A stretch of DNA of 64,000 nt from Marinobacter nitratireducens. Lineage in GTDB: Bacteria; Pseudomonadota; Gammaproteobacteria; Pseudomonadales; Oleiphilaceae. Where the stretch lies: NCBI RefSeq assembly GCF_000708045.1, contig NZ_ANIE01000003.1:682001-746000 (forward strand), in the 5' to 3' direction. Position 1 is the stretch's first letter. Each line of letters begins with the position of its first letter. Made by a program: the position numbers and the translations under genes. The notes below the pieces were generated by a model that was not told the origin of the DNA, searched no databases, and saw only the letters and a program-made list of their open reading frames with translations. Shown one piece after another: positions 22,951 through 29,405 of this stretch.

Positions 22951-24893
22951 CCGCTCGCCTGTTCTTCCAACTCCATCCACCTTTCGATCACCTGCTCCAA
23001 CTGAGACTCCTTCTCTGCCAGAGATTCCAGTGTGCTCGATACCTCATTCGGTGGGCCTGAATAGAAATCAGCCGCTGATATGACGTCGTGCAAATGAGCG
23101 ATTTCCTGCTCCAAAGCCTCAATCTGCGCGGGCAATTTCTCCAATTCAAGTTTAAGCTTATAGCTTAGCTTTGCGGGTTTTCTTTTTGTCGACTCATCCA
23201 CAGCTTTCGGGGATTTAACAACTGGTTCGGCGTTGTCGCCAAATGCGGCTTTAGTGCCCGCCCTGTCCTGCCGGTCCGGTCGATTGCCAGTTTTCTCGGA
23301 GGGGAAACAGCCACCCTGACGGCGCCAGTCACTATAACCACCTACATATTCGCGAACCCTGCCCGTTCCGTCCAGAAAGAGCGTTTCAGTGACCACATTA
23401 TCGAGGAATTCCCGGTCGTGACTGATGACGATCACCGTACCTTTGAACTCTGAGAGTTGTTCTTCGAGTAACTCCAGCGTCTCAACGTCAAGATCGTTAG
23501 TGGGTTCGTCCAGCACGAGGATGTTGGCAGGCTTACTGAAGAGTTTTGCCAGCAACAGGCGAGCCCTCTCCCCACCGGAAAACACGCTGACGGGTGATCG
23601 CGCGCGCTCCGGCGTAAACAGGAAGTCCTGCAGGTACCCCAATACGTGCTTTCGCTGACCATTGATGTCGATAAATTCCCGACCTTCCGCCAGGTTATCC
23701 AGCGCATTGCGCTCCAGATCAAGCTCACCACGCAACTGATCGAAGTAGGCGACCTCAAGGTTGGTGCCGAGGCGAATCTTTCCTTCCGTCGGTTGCAGGT
23801 CACCGAGCAGGAGCCTGACCAGCGTTGTCTTACCAGTGCCATTTTCGCCAACGAGTCCAATCTTGTCACCGCGAAGCACCGTGAGGTTCATGCCCTTGAT
23901 AATCTGAGCCCCGCCGCTCCAACCAAAACCGGCGTCAGCTGCTTCTACGACCAGCTTACCGGACCGCGCTGCGTCTTCGACGGCAAAACTGGCCGTTCCC
24001 GACCGAACCCGGCGCTGACGGTGCTCCTCCCGCATAGCCTTGAGAGCCCGCACGCGCCCCATATTCCTGGTACGACGGGCCTTGATCCCCTGCCTGATCC
24101 AGGCTTCTTCCTGCTTGAGGCGCTTGTCAAACAGGGCATTTTGACGCTCCTCCTCCTCGAGCGCCTTTTCTTTCAGATCCAGGTAACGTTCATAAGTCGC
24201 TGCGAAACTGACCAGCTGACCACGGTCCAGTTCGACAATACGAGTTGCCATACGGCGGATGAAGGCCCGGTCGTGACTGACGAACAACATCGCTCCCCGG
24301 AACTGTCCGAGGGCTTCCTCCAGCCAGGCTATTGCCGGCACATCGAGGTGGTTGGTCGGTTCATCCAACAACAGGATATCCGGATCAGCAACGAGCGCCC
24401 GGGCGAGGAGTACACGGCGCTGCCAGCCACCGGACAGGGTGTTCAGGGTACAATCGGGATCAATACCGTATTGCCCTAGAATCGTGTTTACCTTCTGATC
24501 CAGACGCCAGCCATCCAGGGATTCGAGACGCTCCTGAACCTTCATCAGGCGTTCCAGGCTGACCTCGTCGGCCTGCTGCGAGAGACGGTGAAACTCGGCA
24601 AGCAATTCGCCAGTCTCTGGAAACGCTCCGGCAACCACATCGTAGGCCCGACGCTTGTCATCAAACGGAAGGTTCTGGGGTAACACCGACAACACGGATC
24701 CGTCTTCGAGCCTTACCACACCACCATCCGGCTCTACCTCGCCGGCAACGATCTTTAACAGCGTAGACTTTCCTTCACCATTTCTCCCGAGCAGGCAAAC
24801 TCGCTCTCCCGGTTCAATCACCAGTGACGCATGGTCAAGTAACGGGTGCATCCCGAAGGCGAGGGATACGGAATCCAATGTTAATAATGGCAC
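22947..24893 (-). CDS. uup: ABC-F family ATPase Uup
   Basis: Uup is a soluble ABC-F protein acting on ribosomes and on DNA branch intermediates; its loss raises transposon precise excision in E. coli. Two ABC domains are visible: Walker A GRNGEGKST near residue 36 with signature LSGGWQRR and LLLDEPTNHLD, then Walker A GENGTGKTT near residue 350 with FSGGERAR and LVLDEPTNDLD. The C-terminal 80 residues (KLSYKLKLELEKLPAQIEAL onward) form the coiled-coil domain diagnostic of Uup. Length 648 is typical. It lies 8 bp after the MOSC gene and overlaps the Cys-rich gene by 4 bases. Confidence 0.94.
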   Translation of the reverse strand: MPLLTLDSVSLAFGMHPLLDHASLVIEPGERVCLLGRNGEGKSTLLKIVAGEVEPDGGVVRLEDGSVLSVLPQNLPFDDKRRAYDVVAGAFPETGELLAEFHRLSQQADEVSLERLMKVQERLESLDGWRLDQKVNTILGQYGIDPDCTLNTLSGGWQRRVLLARALVADPDILLLDEPTNHLDVPAIAWLEEALGQFRGAMLFVSHDRAFIRRMATRIVELDRGQLVSFAATYERYLDLKEKALEEEERQNALFDKRLKQEEAWIRQGIKARRTRNMGRVRALKAMREEHRQRRVRSGTASFAVEDAARSGKLVVEAADAGFGWSGGAQIIKGMNLTVLRGDKIGLVGENGTGKTTLVRLLLGDLQPTEGKIRLGTNLEVAYFDQLRGELDLERNALDNLAEGREFIDINGQRKHVLGYLQDFLFTPERARSPVSVFSGGERARLLLAKLFSKPANILVLDEPTNDLDVETLELLEEQLSEFKGTVIVISHDREFLDNVVTETLFLDGTGRVREYVGGYSDWRRQGGCFPSEKTGNRPDRQDRAGTKAAFGDNAEPVVKSPKAVDESTKRKPAKLSYKLKLELEKLPAQIEALEQEIAHLHDVISAADFYSGPPNEVSSTLESLAEKESQLEQVIERWMELEEQASG

Positions 24894-24901
24894 CTTCGAA
24901 C

Positions 24902-25696
24902 TTACTCCTTATCGATAATTGAAACGGTATCGCCGACCTGCACCATGCCAGCCGATTCATGGATCGCGTTCATACCAAAGATGACGCCCTCCTCCGTTTT
25001 ACGGAATCCTGTCAGCGTTCTCAGGGGCTGCACGCCGGGATCTTTGGTGCCTGCGTCGGGGTCAACCGTTGTCATGACACATCGGGAACAGGGCTTCACC
25101 ACGCTAAAGCGAATTCCGCCAATGTCCAATGCCCGCCAGTCGTCTTCGCTCCAAGCCTGAGCCCCATCAAGAACGATGTTGGGTCTGAAGCGGCGCATTT
25201 CCACAGGCTGCTCCAAGCGATGATTCAAGTCATCCAGCGATGAACTGTTGGTGATAAGAAAGGGAAACCCGTCGGCAAAACTGACCCGTCTGCGGTCAGA
25301 CACCCGCGCTACGTCCACCTGGCGAAATGAGTCGTCCGGCATGAATACAAACCTGAACGCCTGACCACAGTACCGACTCAGGGCCTCACTCGCGTCAGCG
25401 CTACCAATGCGGGCAAGTGCCCAGTCTCTCCAGACCTGCACGCGTACATCTTCGACTGTCGACATAAGAGGAAAGCGACCTTCACCGGGTATATCAACGA
25501 TGACCCTGCCGTCGACGAATGATGTCTTGATCCGCGCCAACTCGGGGTATTTGCGCTGGGTGACAAAGTGGCGGTCGTCATCAATAATCATCCAGCGGCG
25601 GTCACCCGCCGGACCGAAGTCATCCAGCTCGAAACTCTGTACCTGGATGCCAGCCAAGGATTTGACCGGATATACCCAAAGTGCCTGAACGTTCAT
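24902..25696 (-). CDS. MOSC domain protein, YcbX/mARC type
   Basis: The protein has an N-terminal beta-barrel MOSC-N domain (LWVYPVKSLAGI at the start) and a C-terminal MOSC domain with the molybdenum-cofactor Cys in KPCSRCVMTTVDPDAG. This is the family of YcbX and eukaryotic mARC, which reduce N-hydroxylated bases. Unlike E. coli YcbX it has no C-terminal 2Fe-2S domain, ending at 264 residues, so it would need a separate electron donor. The ATG at 25696 has GGAGG nine bases upstream and is preferred over a GTG two codons earlier. It is first in a run with uup. Confidence 0.9.
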   Translation of the reverse strand: MNVQALWVYPVKSLAGIQVQSFELDDFGPAGDRRWMIIDDDRHFVTQRKYPELARIKTSFVDGRVIVDIPGEGRFPLMSTVEDVRVQVWRDWALARIGSADASEALSRYCGQAFRFVFMPDDSFRQVDVARVSDRRRVSFADGFPFLITNSSSLDDLNHRLEQPVEMRRFRPNIVLDGAQAWSEDDWRALDIGGIRFSVVKPCSRCVMTTVDPDAGTKDPGVQPLRTLTGFRKTEEGVIFGMNAIHESAGMVQVGDTVSIIDKE

Positions 25697-25794
25697 TTCC
25701 ACCGGCCTCCAAACGCCCTGAAATAAGGTGATAAGGCAGCAGAGTATAACTGACGGCGAGGTCCGAAACCGACATTACAAAGGCGAAAAACGAA

Positions 25795-25824
25795 AAAACC
25801 CGGACTCTTTCGAGACCGGGTTTT
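25795..25824 (-). terminator. Intrinsic terminator of tRNA-Gly
   Basis: AAAACCCGG pairs with CCGGGTTTT, with an extra CTC/GAG inner stem, just past the tRNA; on the minus strand it runs into TTTTTTCGTTTTTCG. Confidence 0.85.
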
Positions 25825-25832
25825 CTGGAATC

Positions 25833-25908
25833 TGGAGCGGGAAACGAGATTCGAACTCGCGACCCCAACCTTGGCAAGGTTGTGCTCTACCAACTGAGCT
25901 ATTCCCGC
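25833..25908 (-). tRNA. tRNA-Gly (anticodon GCC)
   Basis: The 76-base minus-strand sequence folds as a cloverleaf: acceptor stem GCGGGAA/TTCCCGC, D-arm with AGCTCAGTTGGTAGAGC, anticodon loop TTGCCAA giving GCC, T-arm with GTTCGAATC, and an encoded CCA end. It has its own promoter and terminator. Confidence 0.97.
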
Positions 25909-25941
25909 TTTGCTGACGGTTGATGCCGACAACGGAGGCGT

Positions 25942-25969
25942 ATTTTACGGATCAGATCCCCGTCGTCAA
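25942..25969 (-). promoter_or_regulatory. Promoter of tRNA-Gly
   Basis: TTGACG (25964-25969), a 16-base spacer and TAAAAT (25942-25947) on the minus strand place the start about 25 bases before the mature tRNA 5' end. Confidence 0.65.
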
Positions 25970-25993
25970 CAACTTTTCTTTGTTTTTTTCGAT

Positions 25994-26731
25994 TCATCTA
26001 TCTCCCACACCGAGCGCAAGATCCACAATACGCTCGACGGCCCTGGCCAGGGTGCCATCATCATCTCCGGGGACACCAAGCATCAGATCGTAGCCCATAC
26101 CCAGTACAACGTGCACGATCAGAGAGGCGTCTTGCGTGGCGGACGGCGAATCAAGTTTCTCAAGCAACTCTGCGAGACCGGACACCCAGGACTTTCGGTA
26201 CCGTCTGGCCAACCGTGAGAGACGATCATCCCGCAAGGCCTCAATAAGGAATGCCTGCTCGGCAAGCAGGTAAGCCCTTCGGTCCCTGAACTGGGTTTCC
26301 AGGTAAGCGGTAGCCACAGACGCCAAACGTTTTGCGAGCTGCGGTCTCTCCGGACTGGTGCGGAGACGCATCTCCGGAGACAGGCTGTCCAACAACACCT
26401 GTAGCGTGTCATAGAATGCCCGAACCTGCTCTCCCGCTTCTTCGGAAAACAGAATAAAGGCGTCATTGAGCAATTCATCAATGTCGCGGAAATAGTAGGT
26501 TGTTGCAGCCAGCGGCACATCCGCTTCGCGGGCAACGGAACGATGCTTGACGGCCCGAACGCCATCGCGCGCCACAATCCTCAGCGCCGCTGACAGAATT
26601 TCCTTCCGGCGCATTTCGCCTTTTGCCCGGGCTCCGCGACGCCCCCTGTATTCCTCGGCAAACTTGGACGCCGCCTGATTCGCAACAACGTAGTCCCGAT
26701 CTGCCTGTGTCCTCCCTCTCATGTCGGCCAT
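25994..26731 (-). CDS. TetR/AcrR family transcriptional regulator
   Basis: The 245-residue protein has a TetR helix-turn-helix at about residues 42-90 (RRKEILSAALRIVARDG, then VKHRSVAREADVPLAATTYY), followed by a helical ligand-binding domain. It has an unusually long, basic N-terminal extension of about 38 residues rich in Arg, which could contact DNA. A second in-frame ATG three codons downstream is equally plausible as the start. No effector or target is evident; the only same-strand neighbour is the DUF924 gene 108 bp upstream. Confidence 0.88.
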   Translation of the reverse strand: MADMRGRTQADRDYVVANQAASKFAEEYRGRRGARAKGEMRRKEILSAALRIVARDGVRAVKHRSVAREADVPLAATTYYFRDIDELLNDAFILFSEEAGEQVRAFYDTLQVLLDSLSPEMRLRTSPERPQLAKRLASVATAYLETQFRDRRAYLLAEQAFLIEALRDDRLSRLARRYRKSWVSGLAELLEKLDSPSATQDASLIVHVVLGMGYDLMLGVPGDDDGTLARAVERIVDLALGVGDR

Positions 26732-26839
26732 GCCTTCGATCCGTCATTAATAGTTCTGGTGTGAACCTCCGATTATGGAGAACGAAACCAGGGCAAACGT
26801 TGAACGGATCGGCAGAAATTCCCGCGAAGGTACCTTGCG

Positions 26840-27442
26840 TCATTGTCCGAATCGGCGTCCTCCCTTCAGATACGCCAACTCTTCTGGAGTCGAACTCCGA
26901 CCCAATGCCCGGTTACGGTGGGGAAAGCGCCCAAATTGGTAGATAATGTCGCGATGATCACGGGCGGCCTCCACAAAGCTCCCCATGAACTCTCCCAGAA
27001 CCCCATCATTTGCAGACGCCAACTGCTCATAACACTCGACCGATAGGTCCTGGTCATTTTTGCGCTCCGAGTGCTGCAACGGCATGTAAAGAAACGCCCT
27101 CTGCACCGGCGGTAATGCCATGTCGTACCCTTTCTCCATTGCCTGCCGACACAGGATCCGCGCCTGCCCGTCCTGATCGAAGGCCAGGGCCGCGCCTCGA
27201 TAGATGTTTCGCGAAAACTGATCAAGCAGGATAATTTCCGCCAGGCACCCCCCAGGTTCCTTACGCCAATGCGATATTCCGTCTTCGGAGGCGAACAACA
27301 CCATGGACAAAAATCGGCGGCGGATTTCCTGATCAAACTTCCGATCCGAACGAAACCATCGGTTCCGGTGAAAACTGTCGGGCAGCCCCTGGCTATCCAA
27401 TTCTCCAAACCAGAAATCCAGAATCTCTTTCCAATCGAACAT
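26840..27442 (-). CDS. DUF924 family protein
   Basis: The 200-residue sequence starts with the family hallmark LDFWFGELD and contains FRSDRKFDQEIRRRF, LLDQFSRNIYRG and AFLYMPLQHSE, the conserved blocks of this all-helical, tetratricopeptide-like family. Biochemical function of the family is unknown. It is divergent from the CbiX-like gene with 53 bp between them, and upstream of the TetR gene on the same strand. Confidence 0.9.
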   Translation of the reverse strand: MFDWKEILDFWFGELDSQGLPDSFHRNRWFRSDRKFDQEIRRRFLSMVLFASEDGISHWRKEPGGCLAEIILLDQFSRNIYRGAALAFDQDGQARILCRQAMEKGYDMALPPVQRAFLYMPLQHSERKNDQDLSVECYEQLASANDGVLGEFMGSFVEAARDHRDIIYQFGRFPHRNRALGRSSTPEELAYLKGGRRFGQ

Positions 27443-27495
27443 TCACGCACACCTTGTTATGTTTAAGACTCAGAACCGACGAATCAGGAGCTTTA

Positions 27496-27867
27496 ATGAA
27501 CCACCGCATTATTCTGTTGGCCCACGGTAGCAGTGACAAGCGCTGGTGCGACACCTTCGAGCAACTGGCCAGCCCGACACTCGACGCCGTCCCGGATTCC
27601 AGAATCGCCTATATGGAGTTGGCAGAACCCTCCCTTGATACCATCATTACAGAAGGTACTGCTGAAGGCGTCAGCCAGTTCACGATTGTTCCACTTTTTC
27701 TTGCGGCCGGCCGACACCTGCGCAAGGACGTGCCTGCGATGATATCGGAACTGGAGAAAGCCAATGGGGTGACGATAAAACTCGCACCTCCCATTGGCGA
27801 AAACCCGCTACTGGGTCAGGCGATTCGCGATCTCGTCCTTCAACAGCTGGACACCTCGGCAACGTGA
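27496..27867 (+). CDS. CbiX/SirB-type chelatase, short form
   Basis: The ATG at 27496 follows CAGGAG and gives 123 residues. It is a single class II chelatase half-domain with the metal-binding histidines H10 in LLAHGSSD and H74 in AAGRHLRKDVP. Short CbiX proteins act as dimers and insert cobalt or nickel (some iron) into sirohydrochlorin or related tetrapyrroles. No cobalamin or sirohaem genes are adjacent, so the metal and product are open. It lies 28 bp before the SDR gene and is probably cotranscribed. Confidence 0.85.
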   Translation: MNHRIILLAHGSSDKRWCDTFEQLASPTLDAVPDSRIAYMELAEPSLDTIITEGTAEGVSQFTIVPLFLAAGRHLRKDVPAMISELEKANGVTIKLAPPIGENPLLGQAIRDLVLQQLDTSAT

Positions 27868-27895
27868 CTCCGCTTGAGTCTCGAGGAGGCGCATC

Positions 27896-28801
27896 ATGAG
27901 TAAAACCGTATTGGTTACAGGGGGCACGGGGTTCATCGGACAAGTTCTATGTCGTGAGCTTCTCGCCCGGGGCTACGCTCTAACCGTCCTTAGCCGTCAA
28001 CCCGACGACCAGGTCAAGGCAATCTGTGGCAGGGTCAAATCTGCGTCCAGCCTAAAGGAACTTGAGTCACGCAGTGGTTTCGATGCCGTCATTAACCTCG
28101 CCGGCGAGGGTATTGCCGACAAACGCTGGAGCAAGGCGCGAAAAAAAGCTTTGAGGGACAGCCGGATTCTGCTGACAAAGGAACTGGTGAGCGTCATCCG
28201 CGGCTGGGATCACTTGCCAGAAGTGCTCGTCTCGGGATCGGCGGTTGGCTTTTATGGTGACCAGGGAACCTCAACGGTTACCGAAGAAACGTCGCCCCAC
28301 GACGAATTCACTCATCAACTCTGCCACGACTGGGAGTTGGCCGCCAGAGATCTGGAAAAGGACGGCGTTCGGGTTTGTATTTCACGAACGGGTGTCGTCG
28401 TGGGCGCCAACGGTGGGTTTTTAACCCGGATGATCCTACCATTCAAGCTCGGTCTTGGCGGAAGACTCGGCACAGGTCAACAGTTCATGCCCTGGGTTCA
28501 TAGAACGGACGTGGTTCAGGCGCTGATCTGGATGCTGGAAACGCCGTCAGCGAAGGGTGCGTTCAATGTGGTGAGCCCGCAACCGGCGACCAATCAGGAA
28601 TTTACCCGTCAACTGGGCAAGGTACTCCACCGGCCAACCCCATTCCCGGCACCCGGCCCCATTCTGCGAATAGCTCTTGGAGAGATGTCGCGGTTGCTGC
28701 TCACGGGACAACGGGCCATCCCGAAGAGGCTGAAGGACGCTGATTTCAATTTCAGGTATGCAGATTTGTCGTCTGCTCTTGAGGACGCGATTCGCGGTTG
28801 A
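27896..28801 (+). CDS. TIGR01777-type NAD-dependent epimerase/SDR protein (YfcH/SDR39U1 family)
   Basis: The 301-residue protein opens with the extended-SDR motif VTGGTGFIGQVLCREL and has NLAGEGIADKRWS and the SGSAVGFYGDQG region diagnostic of the YfcH family, plus a C-terminal domain (DUF1731-like) after PSAKGAFNVVSPQ. Physiological substrate of the family is unknown. The ATG is preceded by GAGGAGG. Downstream is the tRNA-Glu promoter. Confidence 0.9.
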   Translation: MSKTVLVTGGTGFIGQVLCRELLARGYALTVLSRQPDDQVKAICGRVKSASSLKELESRSGFDAVINLAGEGIADKRWSKARKKALRDSRILLTKELVSVIRGWDHLPEVLVSGSAVGFYGDQGTSTVTEETSPHDEFTHQLCHDWELAARDLEKDGVRVCISRTGVVVGANGGFLTRMILPFKLGLGGRLGTGQQFMPWVHRTDVVQALIWMLETPSAKGAFNVVSPQPATNQEFTRQLGKVLHRPTPFPAPGPILRIALGEMSRLLLTGQRAIPKRLKDADFNFRYADLSSALEDAIRG

Positions 28802-28842
28802 ACCTCCTTGCGGCTTCCAACGAAAAATAATTTAAAAAATCG

Positions 28843-28871
28843 TTGACACGCCCAGGAGGCTTACTTAATAT
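28843..28871 (+). promoter_or_regulatory. Promoter of tRNA-Glu
   Basis: A perfect TTGACA (28843-28848), a 17-base spacer and TAATAT (28866-28871) are followed by a GC-rich discriminator (CGCGCC), the pattern of stringently controlled stable-RNA promoters. Confidence 0.85.
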
Positions 28872-28910
28872 ACGCGCCACCTCGACGAGGCAAGGTTGAG
28901 AAAACGTTGC

Positions 28911-28986
28911 GTCCCCTTCGTCTAGTGGCCTAGGACTCCGCCCTTTCACGGCGGCAACAGGGGTTCGAACCCCCTAGGGGACGCCA
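28911..28986 (+). tRNA. tRNA-Glu (anticodon TTC)
   Basis: The 76-base sequence has acceptor stem GTCCCCT/AGGGGAC, anticodon loop CTTTCAC giving TTC, T-arm GGGGTTCGAACCCC and an encoded CCA. It is a single tRNA with its own promoter. Confidence 0.97.
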
Positions 28987-29003
28987 ATTTTTCCTACCGT
29001 ATC

Positions 29004-29030
29004 TATCAGGAGCCCGCAGGCTCCCTGATA
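29004..29030. terminator. Inverted repeat between tRNA-Glu and the small membrane-protein gene
   Basis: TATCAGGAGCC pairs with GGCTCCCTGATA with one bulged base. It abuts the stop codon of the converging small ORF and could end both transcripts, though the U-tracts are poor. Confidence 0.5.
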
Positions 29031-29183
29031 TCAGACCGGTTTTCCAGAGTGCTTTTCCTTCTTCCTGCTCTGCGGGCCATGAGCCTTCTGGTCTTTCATT
29101 ACGAATACCCCTACCCCGACGAAAAAGCCTACGATCAGCAATACAGTCACGATCCCGGCAATCACCACAGCGTCCATATACAT
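29031..29183 (-). CDS. Small single-span membrane protein, 50 residues
   Basis: Reading the minus strand, ATG at 29183 opens a 50-codon frame ending in TGA at 29031. The N-terminus is MYMDAVVIAGIVTVLLIVGF, continuing as a hydrophobic helix to about residue 29 and then a highly basic tail (Lys/Arg/His/Gln rich), so the N-terminus should face out and the tail the cytoplasm. An AGGAGG Shine-Dalgarno sits 8 bases upstream, as strong as any in the window. An ANR/FNR-type box lies 66 bp upstream. I do not recognise a family; it looks like small helper subunits of membrane complexes, but that is only a resemblance in size and topology. Confidence 0.75.
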   Translation of the reverse strand: MYMDAVVIAGIVTVLLIVGFFVGVGVFVMKDQKAHGPQSRKKEKHSGKPV

Positions 29184-29220
29184 ATCTGTTTCCTCCTACC
29201 TGCAACTTTTCAATACGCTC

Positions 29221-29262
29221 AGGTTACGCCGCTGCCTCCCGTGGGGTATTGACCTACATCAA
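29221..29262 (-). promoter_or_regulatory. ANR/FNR-type box and promoter for the small membrane-protein gene
   Basis: TTGAC-CTAC-ATCAA at 29249-29262 matches the FNR/ANR consensus TTGAT-N4-ATCAA at 9 of 10 positions. On the minus strand TAACCT (29221-29226) can serve as a -10; a start near 29214 would centre the box at -41.5, the class II activating position. The match is seen; oxygen control is inferred. Confidence 0.55.
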
Positions 29263-29356
29263 GCCCAAAGCGTCCCTGAAGATACGCAGAAATACTGAAC
29301 CCGAACACATTTCTCTCGGTTTTTCCTGCATTTGCAAGGCATTCGCAACAAACTAC

Positions 29357-29365
29357 TGCTATAGT
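29357..29365 (+). promoter_or_regulatory. Extended -10 promoter candidate for the GGDEF-EAL gene
   Basis: TG-C-TATAGT forms an extended -10 about 40 bp before the GTG start; no good -35 is present. Confidence 0.4.
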
Positions 29366-29405
29366 CGGAAGGTGATGATTTATCCGCTTTTTTCCATAGG
29401 ACTGG

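Noticed and set aside
25728..25916. Frames across tRNA-Gly (plus strand 62 codons; minus strand 79 and 85 codons)
   Set aside because: They are translations of the tRNA and its terminator.
28930..29205. 91-codon minus-strand frame over tRNA-Glu and the small membrane-protein gene
   Set aside because: It reads through the tRNA and has Arg/Cys-rich shadow composition; the 50-codon frame in a different phase has the Shine-Dalgarno and a membrane helix.
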